In this document: positions 45,442 through 55,500 of the stretch, piece after piece
Numbering within the stretch: the first letter of the stretch is position 1
Layout of the letters: each line of letters begins with the position of its first letter
Assembly (NCBI RefSeq): GCF_048066115.1
Contig: NZ_JBLTYX010000001.1
Span: 1 to 64,000, forward strand
DNA: 64,000 bases
Origin: Niveispirillum sp048066115
GTDB taxonomy: Bacteria > Pseudomonadota > Alphaproteobacteria > Azospirillales > Azospirillaceae
Reading direction: 5' to 3'
The notes under the pieces: model-generated
What the model saw: only the letters and a program-made list of their open reading frames with translations
What the model was told of the DNA's origin: nothing
Databases searched by the model: none
Program-made: the position numbers and the translations under genes

Positions 45442-47340
45442 ATGACGACCCGGAAATGGCTGGCCGCCGCCTTGCTGTGTGGCGTGGCAGCATTGCCCGT
45501 GCAGGCACGACAGATGGAAAAGCTCGACCGTGGTGTCGTGACCGTGCCCGGCGATGGCGGCGTGCTGGTCGGCTGGCGCCTGCTGGAAAGCGACCCGGCT
45601 GGTGCGGGGTTCGATCTCTATCGTGACGGCCGTAAGTTGAATGCCAAACCGCTGACCCAGGCCACCAGCTTCCTGGACAAGGGCGCCGACGGTTCCGCGC
45701 GCTATGAGGTGCGGCGGACGGGGGAGGCGACGGGGGCCACAGCCGGCGTCTGGCGCGACGGATACCTGTCGGTACCGTTGCAGCCCCCGTCCGATGGCGT
45801 CACCCCGGCGGGGGAGGCCTATAGCTATAACGCCAACGATGCCAGCGTCGGCGATCTGGATGGCGACGGGCAGTATGAGATCGTCCTGAAATGGGACCCC
45901 AGCAATTCCAAGGACAATGCCTTTGGCGGCTATACCGGGCCGGTGATCCTGGATGCCTACAGGCTGGATGGCACGCGTCTGTGGCGCATCGATCTGGGGA
46001 AGAATATCCGGGCAGGTGCCCATTATACCCAGTTCCTGGTCTTCGATTTCGATGGCGACGGCAAGGCGGAACTGGCCGTGCGCACCAGCGACGGCGCGGT
46101 GGACGGAACGGGTGCGGTTCTGGGCGATGCCCAGGCCGACTGGCGCGCCCATGACGGGGAGATCCCCCAGGCCGACCGCACCGGTGCCACCACCACGCCG
46201 GACGGGCGCAAGGTGGCGCGCGTGCAGGGCCGCATCCTGAAGGGGCCGGAATATCTGACGGTGTTCGAAGGGGTCACCGGCAGGGCGCTGGCCAGCGCGC
46301 CCTATTGGCCGGCCCGTCATCCGGAGACCAACCACCCGACGCCCGAGCAGATGCAGGCGGTATGGGGCGACGGCTATGCCAACCGGTCGGACCGGTTCCT
46401 GGCCGGTGTCGCCTATCTGGATGGCAAGCTGCCCAGCATCGTCATGGCGCGCGGATATTATGCCCGCACCACGCTGGCCGCCTGGGACTGGCGCGACGGC
46501 AAACTGAGCCCACGCTGGCAGTTCGACAGTGCGGCACCGGGGAACGAAGCCTATGGCGGGCAGGGCAACCACCAGCTCTCCGTGGCCGATGTCGATGGTG
46601 ACGGCAAGGACGAGATCATCTATGGCTCCATGGCCGTGGATGATGATGGCAAGGGCCTGTGGTCGGCGGGGCTGCTGCATGGCGATACCATGCATGTGTC
46701 GGACCTGGACCCGCTGCGCCCCGGCCTGGAAAAGTTCGGCGTGCACGAGGTGCCGTCGCGCAATGGCGGCATCGGGGCCGCCATGCTGGACGCGGCCACC
46801 GGCAAGGTGCTGTGGTCCACGCCGACCGACAAGGATACCGGTCGCGGCGTGGCCATGGATATCGATCCGCGGTCACCGGGGGCGGAGGCCTGGGCCAGCA
46901 ACGGTCCCTATCTCTACAGCGCGCAGGGCACAGTGATCGCCGCCAACCATCCCAAGCAGATGAATTTCGGCCTCTGGTGGGATGGCGACTTGTCGCGTGA
47001 GTTGCTGGACAAGGAACAGGTGCTGAAATGGGACTGGCAGAAGGGGGAGGCGGTGCCGCTGCTGTCACCCGCCGACGTCTCGTCCAACAATGGCACCAAG
47101 GCCACGCCGGCCCTGTCCGCCGATATCATCGGCGATTGGCGGGAAGAGGTGATCTGGCGCACCAGGGACAACAAGGCCCTGCGCATCTACACCACGCCGT
47201 TCCCCACGGAATACCGGCTGGTGACGCTGATGCAGGACCCGGTCTACCGGCTGGGCGTGGCCTGGCAGAACACCGCCTATAACCAGCCGCCGCACACCAG
47301 CTATTTCCTGGGTACGGGGATGAAGTTCCCGGGGAAGTAA
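45442..47340 (+). CDS. Rhamnogalacturonan endolyase, family PL11
   Basis: 632 residues with a Sec signal (cut near PVQARQ). The mature protein is an eight-bladed propeller with calcium-binding DxDxDG loops: VGDLDGDGQYEIVLKWDPSN, FDFDGDGKAELAVRT, VADVDGDGKDEIIYG. The segments GPEYLTVFEG, QAVWGDGYANRSDRFLAGVAYLDG and RGYYARTTLAAWDWRDG match YesW/YesX-type lyases. It cuts the alternating rhamnose-galacturonate backbone by beta-elimination outside the inner membrane. The ribosome site GGGAGGA is strong. It is the clearest marker that the locus targets rhamnogalacturonan-I. Confidence 0.93.
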   Translation: MTTRKWLAAALLCGVAALPVQARQMEKLDRGVVTVPGDGGVLVGWRLLESDPAGAGFDLYRDGRKLNAKPLTQATSFLDKGADGSARYEVRRTGEATGATAGVWRDGYLSVPLQPPSDGVTPAGEAYSYNANDASVGDLDGDGQYEIVLKWDPSNSKDNAFGGYTGPVILDAYRLDGTRLWRIDLGKNIRAGAHYTQFLVFDFDGDGKAELAVRTSDGAVDGTGAVLGDAQADWRAHDGEIPQADRTGATTTPDGRKVARVQGRILKGPEYLTVFEGVTGRALASAPYWPARHPETNHPTPEQMQAVWGDGYANRSDRFLAGVAYLDGKLPSIVMARGYYARTTLAAWDWRDGKLSPRWQFDSAAPGNEAYGGQGNHQLSVADVDGDGKDEIIYGSMAVDDDGKGLWSAGLLHGDTMHVSDLDPLRPGLEKFGVHEVPSRNGGIGAAMLDAATGKVLWSTPTDKDTGRGVAMDIDPRSPGAEAWASNGPYLYSAQGTVIAANHPKQMNFGLWWDGDLSRELLDKEQVLKWDWQKGEAVPLLSPADVSSNNGTKATPALSADIIGDWREEVIWRTRDNKALRIYTTPFPTEYRLVTLMQDPVYRLGVAWQNTAYNQPPHTSYFLGTGMKFPGK

Positions 47341-47403
47341 GTCCGTTTGGACTTGAAATACGGGCCATATGATCCCATCATCTCTTTGTCAGAGGAGGGG
47401 ATG

Positions 47404-47793
47404 ATGGACATAGCCCTGCAGCCGAACCGTGCCGAGGACCGCAATGCCGTGGCGTTGAAAGCCTATGGCCGCATCGTCCAGCATTGGGGCCTGACCCTGG
47501 CGGAGGCCGCCGCCCTGTCCGACATGTCGGAAAGCACCTGGAAGCGGGCGCGCAAGCCGGGATATCCGGGCGACCTGACGCACGATCAGATGTTGCGGCT
47601 GAGTGCCATCATCGGCATCTACAAGTCTCTGGCGCTGTATTTCGGGGAAGAGATCGCCCAACGCTGGCCGACCCTGCCCAACCAGGGGCCGCTGTTCGCC
47701 GGCGCCCGGCCCGTGGACACGATGGTGGCGGACGGGTTGCCGCAGTTCCTGCGCGTGCGGACCTATCTCGATGCCCTAAGGGGTGGGATGTGA
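47404..47793 (+). CDS. Xre/MbcA/ParS-type antitoxin
   Basis: 129 residues from the ATG at 47404, five bases after AGGAGG. An N-terminal helix-turn-helix-like part (LTLAEAAALSDMSESTWKRARKPG) precedes the toxin-binding domain with ALYFGEEIAQRWPTLPNQGPLFAGARPVD and a C-terminal helix (LPQFLRVRTYLDALRGGM). Its stop overlaps the toxin's GTG start. By family knowledge it blocks the active site of the partner RES-domain toxin and represses its own operon. Confidence 0.85.
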   Translation: MDIALQPNRAEDRNAVALKAYGRIVQHWGLTLAEAAALSDMSESTWKRARKPGYPGDLTHDQMLRLSAIIGIYKSLALYFGEEIAQRWPTLPNQGPLFAGARPVDTMVADGLPQFLRVRTYLDALRGGM

Positions 47794-48485
47794 GGGTCGT
47801 TTCGGTCAGCGACCGCGCCCTGGTCCGCCTGATCCCCGCCACCTATCACAAACCACCCAGCCTGCGCGGGCTGGTCGATAGCGACGCGGAGATGGCAGTG
47901 CTGGCGGAGATCGAGGGGCTGACCAGCGCCCGGTTGATGACCGAACGCGGGCGCAACCTGCATGTCGACCGGCGTGAACTGGCCTGGGCGCGGCGGCACC
48001 ATGACCTGACCATCTATGGCCAGAGCCATGTGAACGCCGCCTTCAGCTATACCCGCACCGGCGGCAACCGCTTCAATGATGAAGGGCGGGGGGCCTGGTA
48101 TTGCAGCTGGCACAGCCTGACCTCCGTCGCGGAGGTGGCGTTCCACCGCACGCGGGAGCTGGGCTATATCGGGCTGTACCAGGACAGGGCGCGCTATATC
48201 GAGCTGCTGGCCGATTTTATCGGCGATTTTCCCGACATCACGGACGAGCCCGGCCATCCCGCCCTGACACCCGATCCGATGGTCGGATATCCAGAGGGTC
48301 AGGCCTTCGCCAGATCCCTGCAACGGCAGGGCTTCCGGGGACTGGTATATCCATCCGTCCGCCAGCCCGGGGAACGTTGTCTGGTGGCGTTTGAGCCCAC
48401 CGCCGTCCAGAATGTGCGGCCCGGTGCCAGTTGGGAAATCAGCTGGGACGGCACACCGGATTATTCGGTGCACGGAGTGGAATGA
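47790..48485 (+). CDS. RES-domain toxin
   Basis: 231 residues from a GTG at 47790 overlapping the antitoxin stop (GTGA). The RES fold is shown by RLIPATYHKPPS, GGNRFNDEGRGAWYCSWHSLTSVAEVAFHR and the late segment QGFRGLVYPSVRQPGERCLVAFEP, containing the conserved Arg, Glu and Ser. Characterised relatives (MbcT, ParT) degrade or transfer from NAD+. The unit sits between the PL11 lyase and the TonB receptor on the lyase's strand and ends in a hairpin terminator. Confidence 0.87.
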   Translation: MRVVSVSDRALVRLIPATYHKPPSLRGLVDSDAEMAVLAEIEGLTSARLMTERGRNLHVDRRELAWARRHHDLTIYGQSHVNAAFSYTRTGGNRFNDEGRGAWYCSWHSLTSVAEVAFHRTRELGYIGLYQDRARYIELLADFIGDFPDITDEPGHPALTPDPMVGYPEGQAFARSLQRQGFRGLVYPSVRQPGERCLVAFEPTAVQNVRPGASWEISWDGTPDYSVHGVE

Positions 48486-48490
48486 AGAAC

Positions 48491-48516
48491 GGGCCGGGGG
48501 AATGATCCTCCGGCCC
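48491..48516. terminator. Hairpin terminator between toxin and TonB receptor genes
   Basis: GGGCCGG and CCGGCCC pair, with a further GG-CC after one mismatch, followed by GCTTTCATT on the plus strand. It lies between convergent gene ends and probably serves both. Confidence 0.75.
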
Positions 48517-48539
48517 GCTTTCATTGAATTTACGTCCGA

Positions 48540-51485
48540 TCAGTACTTGTAGGACGCACCGGCATAGTAGCGCTTGCCGGAATAGGCCAGTTCGCCCAGG
48601 CGGATATCGTCGCCGGAGTTGGTGCGCTCCGCCTCGCCCGTCAGGTTCTTGCCCTCGATGAAGAAGGAGATACCGGTGTCGTTCAGGCGGTAGGTGGCCT
48701 TGGCGTCCAGGTAGCCGGTGCCATCGCGGAACACCGGGTTGCCCGAGCGTTCGGCGGCGGCCTGCAGCCACTTGGTCCGGCCGTTATAGGCGACGCGGAC
48801 ATTGATGTTGTCCTTGTCGTAATAGCCGATCAGGTTGTAGCTGTGCTTCGACAGGCCGGGGAAGGGCAGTTCCTTGCCGTCCAGCGAGTTGAACAGGCCC
48901 ACATCCTTGGCGCGTGAGTAGGTGTAGTTGACCGACGCGCCGAACCCGTCGAACGGTGAGGGCAGGAAGGTGAAGGCCGTCTGGGCCGACAGTTCCAGAC
49001 CGTCCAGCTTGGCACCGCCGCCATTGATCGGCATGGTCACGTCGAACAGCGAGCCGTCGTTGAACAGATCGACATTGCGGACCAGCGTGCGGGCCAGGAT
49101 GAAGCTCTTCACGTCCTTATAGAAATAGGAGGCGTTCAGCAGCGTATCGGCATTGACGTACCAGCCGACATTGAAGTCGTACTGGTCGGCACGGTACGGG
49201 TCCAGGGCCGGATTGCCCGAGGTGCAGCTATCCAGCAGATTGTCGGCCTTGCCGGCTTCGGTCAGGTCATAGAGGCAGTTGGCGGCCGGCACCAGGTCGG
49301 TGGGCTTCGGGCGGGCCATTACCTTGGCCCAGCCCAGACGCACGATCACCTCGTCCGGAACGACACCGAAGCTGATATTGAAGGCCGGCAACGTGTCGGA
49401 ATACTTCTCCGCGATGGCGACTTCCGTCACGCCCACCGTCACGATGGAGGTGATGGGCGAGCCCGTGCTGGTCGTGCCGGTCTGGCGGTTCTCGCGGCGG
49501 GTCAAAGCACCGGTGGCGGTGATGTCGGTTTCCACATAGCGGACGCCGAAATTGCCGCTGACGGGGATGTCACCGATATCGAATTCGAAATTGGCCTTGG
49601 CATAGCCGGCGGACACTTCCTCGCTGATATCATGCGCCGGGACCTGCCTGTAGCCGTTGGCTTCACGGATCAGGTCGTGGTTGAAGCCGGACGTATCGAA
49701 CCAGTCGCCGATCAAGGAGACGTCGGACGCCATCCAGCCGCGCGGCACATTGCCGATATTGCCCTTGTAGCCCTTGTAGAAGTTCTGCGGGGTCAGGTGG
49801 GCCGTGGCACGCACGAAATCCACCAGCTTCTGCGGGGTCCAGATCAGGCCGTTATTGGTGGCACCCAGCGCCACGTTGGAGGTGACGTTGGCCGACGGGA
49901 CGACGGTGCCGTCCAGGGCGGTATAGCCGCCGCCGGCATAGCGCAGCGAACCGGTCTTGCGCCACTGGCCGCCGACCTCCAGCGTGGTCAGGGCCCAGCG
50001 GTCCAGGCTGTAATCCAGGTCCAGCTTGGCTGCGTCCTCGCTTGTCTCCACCTCTTCCGGCCGGTACTGAACCGCAGCACCGCCATTGCGATAGGTTTCC
50101 GGGTTCGACGGGTCGAAGGCGGTGGGGAAGGTGAAGCTGGGGATGCCGCTATCCGACAGGGTCACGCCGATGCTGGGCACCGTGGCGCTGATAGCGATGG
50201 AGTTGGTATCGCTGTGCATCGTGGATTCGGAGGTCGAATAGAACCCCGAAGCCGACAGCCGGTCGCCGGCCCAGTTGAAGCCGCCCGTATAGTACTTGGA
50301 CTCCAGCGTATAGTCGAAACCGCGCATCTGCGAGCCGAAGATGTTGCCAGCACCGGTGGTGCTGCTCGGCGCCGTCGCGGCCGTCGTCAGGCCGATGACA
50401 TTGTGGTTGTCATCCACCGTCACGCCGACCGGGTTGATACGGGCGGCGGCCGTCAGATCGATGGAATAATTATAGTCGGTCAGGAACTGGTCGCGCTTGT
50501 TCCAGTTGACGTCGGCATAGACATCCAGCTCGTCCGTGACGCGATACTGGATCGTGGTCATGGCCGACATGCGCTTGTCGTTGCGGTACCACATGCCATA
50601 GCGCGGAATGCGCGGCGACAGATCGTACCATTGCGATTCGCAGCTGGTGCGGTTGGCGGCCGTGCTCTGGCTGGCGCAGGCGGCTTTGGTAGCGACACTC
50701 TCAAAGCCCGCGACGTCGCGCGTCTTATTGGGCGAGTTGTCGTAATCGGCCAGCGCCACCCATTCGGTGTTGCGCAGAAAGTCGCCGCGCGTGTCGACAT
50801 CATCATAGGTGACGTTGACCAGCACGCCCAGGCGGTCGTCCAGCCACTTGTCGCCATAGGTCAGGTTGCCGCGCGGGGTCACCTTCTTCTGCAGGTCCAG
50901 ATACTGGCCGGCGGCGGAGACGGAGAACAGCATCTCGCGCAGTTCCAGCGGCCGGCGCGTCTGCACCGACACGGTACCGCCCACGCCACCTTCGGTCATG
51001 TCGGCGGTGAAGCCCTTGAACACGTCGATGGACTTGATCAGTTCCGACGCCATGTCGCGCAAATCCGCGCCGCGGCTGCCGGTGCCGGCACCGCCCAGGA
51101 CGGACACGCCGTTGATCTCAACGCGATTCAGGTCGGGTTCGACGCCGCGGATGGAGACAGACTCACCCTCGCCGAAGGCGCGGGAAAGCTGCACGCCGGT
51201 GATGCGCTGCAGCGCTTCGCCCACATTCTTGTCGGGGAAGGAGGCCACATCCTCGGCCACCAGGCTGTCGACGACGGTGTTGGCCTTCTTCTTGCGGTCG
51301 ATGGCCGACTGCAGGGAGGCGCGGGTGCCGACGACGATGATCTCTTCCAGTTCCACGCCGCCGCCGCTGGCGGCCGGGGCGTCCTGCGCCTGGGCCGTCA
51401 TGGTAACCGCTGTCAGGGCGAGACCGATGCTGGCGCCAGCCAACAGTTTTCCAGACCGCGTGCTGCGGCCCTTTGCGTACATCAT
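48540..51485 (-). CDS. TonB-dependent receptor of the pectin locus
   Basis: 981 residues with a signal peptide (ASIGLALTAVTMTAQAQD). A TonB-box-like EEIIVVGTRAS is followed by a plug domain with FPDKNVGEALQRITGVQLSRAFGEGESVSIRG and EINGVSVLGGAG, and a long barrel ending in Y (GASYKY). Its size and plug style match the alpha/gammaproteobacterial sugar-type receptors. Placement in the rhamnogalacturonan locus points to uptake of pectic oligosaccharides. GGAGG lies upstream of the double ATG at 51485. It is divergent from rhaM over a 719-base control region. Confidence 0.9.
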   Translation of the reverse strand: MMYAKGRSTRSGKLLAGASIGLALTAVTMTAQAQDAPAASGGGVELEEIIVVGTRASLQSAIDRKKKANTVVDSLVAEDVASFPDKNVGEALQRITGVQLSRAFGEGESVSIRGVEPDLNRVEINGVSVLGGAGTGSRGADLRDMASELIKSIDVFKGFTADMTEGGVGGTVSVQTRRPLELREMLFSVSAAGQYLDLQKKVTPRGNLTYGDKWLDDRLGVLVNVTYDDVDTRGDFLRNTEWVALADYDNSPNKTRDVAGFESVATKAACASQSTAANRTSCESQWYDLSPRIPRYGMWYRNDKRMSAMTTIQYRVTDELDVYADVNWNKRDQFLTDYNYSIDLTAAARINPVGVTVDDNHNVIGLTTAATAPSSTTGAGNIFGSQMRGFDYTLESKYYTGGFNWAGDRLSASGFYSTSESTMHSDTNSIAISATVPSIGVTLSDSGIPSFTFPTAFDPSNPETYRNGGAAVQYRPEEVETSEDAAKLDLDYSLDRWALTTLEVGGQWRKTGSLRYAGGGYTALDGTVVPSANVTSNVALGATNNGLIWTPQKLVDFVRATAHLTPQNFYKGYKGNIGNVPRGWMASDVSLIGDWFDTSGFNHDLIREANGYRQVPAHDISEEVSAGYAKANFEFDIGDIPVSGNFGVRYVETDITATGALTRRENRQTGTTSTGSPITSIVTVGVTEVAIAEKYSDTLPAFNISFGVVPDEVIVRLGWAKVMARPKPTDLVPAANCLYDLTEAGKADNLLDSCTSGNPALDPYRADQYDFNVGWYVNADTLLNASYFYKDVKSFILARTLVRNVDLFNDGSLFDVTMPINGGGAKLDGLELSAQTAFTFLPSPFDGFGASVNYTYSRAKDVGLFNSLDGKELPFPGLSKHSYNLIGYYDKDNINVRVAYNGRTKWLQAAAERSGNPVFRDGTGYLDAKATYRLNDTGISFFIEGKNLTGEAERTNSGDDIRLGELAYSGKRYYAGASYKY

Positions 51486-51618
51486 CTCTCAACTCCTCCC
51501 CAGGCGGGACGCCGTAAGCTGGCGACCAGGGTGTGTTTTTGTTGCACATGCTGCCGGGGATCGTTGGTCCCGGCGCAGTTCTCAGGATATGAAACGTCAT
51601 CCCATAAATAATATAATA

Positions 51619-51629
51619 CCAAAATATGG
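51619..51629. promoter_or_regulatory. Operator-like palindrome CCAAAATATGG
   Basis: One mismatch from a perfect 11-bp palindrome, exactly 134 bp upstream of the TonB receptor start, the same distance as the related site at 45353 has from the PL26-like start. Confidence 0.45.
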
Positions 51630-51962
51630 TTTGCGAAAGCGCATTGTGGGAAGTGGTTTAAGAAATTTGTCAAACTGTTGCAAATCTCCCCTCCTTGAAA
51701 AAATCCCCCGGCCGGGCAGCGCCCGACCGGGAAGGTATAGGAGGGAAGCAAGGTGAAATATCACCTGCGTATCCGGGCCCCGACAGGTTCGGGGCAGCCC
51801 GGATACCGGCGGTGGGGGGGCCACCTGCCGGTCCTGGAGCCGGCACCTTCGGTCCCCCGCATCAGGGATGGGAGAAGGGAAGGGGCCGGAATGGCGTGGG
51901 CGGGACCATGACGAGTCTCATCCCATCATGCAAGCATATTTTTCATATTTCAGAATTATAAA

Positions 51963-51973
51963 CCATAATATGG
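51963..51973. promoter_or_regulatory. Operator-like palindrome CCATAATATGG
   Basis: A perfect palindrome with a single central base, in the same control region, 232 bp before the rhaM start. See the sites at 45353 and 51619. Confidence 0.45.
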
Positions 51974-52054
51974 GATTAATCATTCGCGCTGATATCTATA
52001 TGGTTGGGCAGTGCCAGCCGGGCCGGCAAAATCGGTCACCGCCCGAAATCTCAT

Positions 52055-52098
52055 ATTGTGTGATGGATATCCACATTGTATGACTTAATTGTATGACA
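52055..52098 (+). promoter_or_regulatory. Three ATTGTrTGA boxes upstream of rhaM
   Basis: ATTGTGTGA at 52055, ATTGTATGA at 52075 and ATTGTATGA at 52088, in the same orientation with spacings of 20 and 13 bases. The last is part of TTGTATGACAT. They lie 107-150 bp before the rhaM start and could bind a GntR-type sugar-acid regulator; that family assignment is inference. Confidence 0.4.
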
Positions 52099-52204
52099 TA
52101 TGCAGGCCCCAGAGAAGGGCCAAACCTGGAGTGCGATCGCTCGGGACGGTCACGGCCCAAGCGTTCGCCACACGACAACCAAAAGCTTGCCTGGGAGTGG
52201 ATCG

Positions 52205-52519
52205 ATGACGCCGATTGCGTTCCGCATGAAACTGAAGCCCGGTCATGTCGCGGAATATAAACGCCGCCATGACGTGCTGTGGCCGGATCTGGCGGACGCG
52301 TTGCGCGACGCCGGCATCTATGACTACTCCATTTTCCTGGATGAAGAGAGCCTGTCGCTGTTCGCCGTGCTGCGGCTGACCCCGGACAACAAGGCCGACG
52401 AATTGCCCAAGCTGCCAGTGATGCGCCGCTGGTGGGATTATATGGCCGACATCATGGATGTGAACCCGGACAACAGCCCCGTGCAGGTGCCGTTGCCCAG
52501 CATGTTCTATTTCCCCTGA
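52205..52519 (+). CDS. rhaM: L-rhamnose mutarotase RhaM
   Basis: 104 residues, usual for the family. Motifs AFRMKLKPGHVAEYKRRHDVLWPDL, GIYDYSIFLDE and VMRRWWDYMADIMDVN (core RRWWDYMADIM) are characteristic, including the catalytic-region His and Tyr residues. It interconverts alpha and beta L-rhamnose in the cytoplasm. It is the first rightward gene of the pectin locus and lies 17 bases before the GH43-GH35 gene, so the main operon starts here. It confirms that rhamnose is an end product of the locus. Confidence 0.93.
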   Translation: MTPIAFRMKLKPGHVAEYKRRHDVLWPDLADALRDAGIYDYSIFLDEESLSLFAVLRLTPDNKADELPKLPVMRRWWDYMADIMDVNPDNSPVQVPLPSMFYFP

Positions 52520-52536
52520 TCCAGGCTGCAGGACCC

Positions 52537-55500
52537 ATGCATATCATCAAGAAGAGCGCCCTGGCGCTCGCCCTTTCGCTGGCCCCGCTGCCCTTCCTGT
52601 CGCCGCTGGCGATGGCGGCCGATGCCCCGTCCTATCTGCTGACCGCCTTCATCAATGGCGATGCCAAGTCGATGTCGGTCTACCGCTCCGCCGACGCGGT
52701 GAATTTCACGCTGGACAAAGCCGAGGCGTTCAAGCCCCCTTCGGGCCTGCTGCGCGACCCCAGCATCATCCATCACAAGGATGGCTGGTACTATGTCACC
52801 TACACGACCGACTGGAACAACGACCTGATCGGTTTTGCCCGGTCCAAGGACCTGAAGGAATGGACCTTCCTGGGCAACCACAGGATCACCATTCCCGGCA
52901 CGACCAATTCCTGGGCGCCGGAATGGTTCGTCGATGATGATGGATCGGTGCATGTCATCCTGGCCGTGTCGACCAATGGGCCGAACGGGCAGTTCAAGAC
53001 CTATCGCCTGACCGCCACCGATGACAGCCTGTCCAACTGGACCGCGCCATCGGTGCTGCACGGTCTTGGCCCCAACCATATCGACGCCAAGATCATCCAG
53101 GAAAACGGGCGCTATTACGCCTTCATCAAGAACGAGTCCACGAAGTTCATCGAACTGGCGACGGCACCGAAGCTGGATGGGCCGTGGGTGTTCACCCGCA
53201 CCGGCGACTGGGCCGGCTGGGGCAATTTCGTCGAAGGTCCGTCGGTGGTGAAGCGGCCCGATGGCGGCTGGCGCATCTATTTCGACCAGTATATCGAAAA
53301 GCGCTACTGGTACTCCGACAGCGTCGGCCCCGGCTTCACCGGCCAGTGGGCGCCGAAGGCGGAACTGCCGGGCGGCCTGTCGGGCAAGGCGCGGCACTTC
53401 ACCGTCCTGCGCGAGGGCGGGGCGGAGAAGAAGGCCGTAGCCCCGGCCCTGACCACGCCCGTCACCTGGGACCGCTATTCGCTGAAGGTCGGCGGGGAAC
53501 GCATTTTCAGCTGGGGCGGGGAAATGCACCCGTTCCGCCTGCCCAGCCCCGACCTGTGGCGCGACGTGTTCCAGAAGATGAAGGCGTCGGGTTACAACAC
53601 GGTGGCCATCTATTTCGGCTGGGGCTACCACTCCCCCAAGCCCGGCGTCTATGATTTCACCGGTGTGCGCGACATGGACCGCGTGTTGACCATGGCCAAG
53701 GAAGCCGGGCTCTACGTCATCGTCCGGCCCGGCCCTTATATGAATGCCGAGGTGACGCGCGGTGGCTTCCCCAGCTGGCTGGTCAAGCAGCAGGCCAAAG
53801 CCCGCACCGACCATCCGGAATATCTGGCGGCGTCGGATGAATGGCTGACGGCCATCAACGGTATCCTGAGCAAGCACCAGATCACCGACGGCGGCGGCAG
53901 CGTCATCGCCTACCAGATCGAAAACGAGCTGGACGTGACGCAGCCCACCCAGCAGCGTTACATGCAGCACCTTTATGACAAGGCGCGGGCCGACGGCATC
54001 ACCGTGCCGATCTTCCACAATGACAAGGGCCGCAACGGCAATTGGGTGCCCAAGGGCAGCAATGTGCCGGGCACGGTGGAAGGGCCGAACGACCTGTACG
54101 CCTTCGACGGCTATCCGGGCGGGTCGTGCGATGTGGATGCCACGGTCGGCAAGCCCAATCTGGCGCCGGACTGGGGCCTGTATGGTCCCGGCGGCGCATC
54201 GGGCGGGGCCAGTGCCTCGCCCAACACACCCGGCTTCGCGGCGGAATATGGCGGCGGCTGGTTCGACTATTGGGGCAGCAACGGTGCCTATAACTGCAAC
54301 GGGCAGCGTCTGGGGTCGGCCTATCAGCGGGTATTCTATGGCACCAACATCGCCAACGGCCTGACCATCCAGAGCTTCTACATGACCTATGGCGGCACCA
54401 GCTGGGGCTGGATGCCGGCACCGGTGGTCTATACGTCGTATGATTACGGTTCCGCCATCGATGAGGCGCGGGGCCTGCGGGAAAAGGCGCGCGGCATCAA
54501 GCTGATGGGCCATTTCCTCCAGACCGTGAAGGATCTGACCCAGATGGACCGGGCCACGGGCCTGTCGCCCAGCAGCCCCAATGTTCGCCTCTATCATAAT
54601 GTGAACCCTGAGACGGGTACCCGCCTGCTGGTCGCCACGCATGCGCCCAACAATGCGCAGACGGACGACGTCTTTAATTTCAAGGCCAAGCTGCCGGATG
54701 GGGAATACACGATCCCGCAGGCAGGCACCCTGCGCCTGAACGGCCATGACGCCAAGCTGTGGCTGGCCGGGTACAATCTGGAAAGCCAGCGGCTGGTCTA
54801 TTCCACGTCGGAACTGTTCACCCATCTGCGCTTCGGTGCGGGCGACCTCGCCCTGTTCTATGGCCGCAAGGGGGAGGATGGGGAGACGGTGCTGCGCTAT
54901 GCCTCCGCGCCGACCGTTACCGTGTTGGATGGCAAGGTGGAGAGCGTGTTCGACGCGGCCACGGGCGACCTTCGCCTGAACTACCAGCATGAGGGACTGG
55001 CCCGCGCGCGGATCAGCGGCGGCGGCAAGCCTGATCTGACCCTGCTGCTGGCCGACCTGCCGACGGCGGAAACGTTCTGGCGGCAGGAGACCAAGGACGG
55101 TGTGCTGTTGCAGCGCGGGCCGACCCTGGTGCGTACGGCGGAAATCAAGGGCAAGACCCTGGACCTGACCGGCGATACCGAAACCGACAGTCCGCTGGAA
55201 GTGTGGGCCCCGGCCGGTGTCACGTCGGTGCGCTGGAACGGTGCGTCGGTGTCGCTCGACAAGGGTATCGGCGGCAGTCTGGTGGCGAAGAAGGAACTGG
55301 CGGGGCCGGTGGCGGTGACGCTGCCCGATCTGACCAAGGCCGACTGGCGCTTCCAGGCCGGATCGCCGGAGGCCGACAGGGAATTCGATGACAGCAGCTG
55401 GGCCGTGGCCAAGCCGGGCCGTACCGCCAGCTTCGTGAAGCCGCCGGGTGGCCAGCCGCTGCTGAACATGGACGATTATAATTTCCATCATGGCGATGTC

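Larger units (their letters stand above)
51486..52204. other. Long divergent control region of the pectin locus
   Basis: No coding frame is supported. Bases 51600-51690 and 51930-52100 are AT-rich. It holds two CCAnAATATGG palindromes (51619 and 51963) and three ATTGTrTGA boxes at 52055, 52075 and 52088; the last extends to TTGTATGACAT, a TnGTnnnACnT form typical of FCD-class GntR operators. It therefore looks able to bind more than one regulator. Confidence 0.5.
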
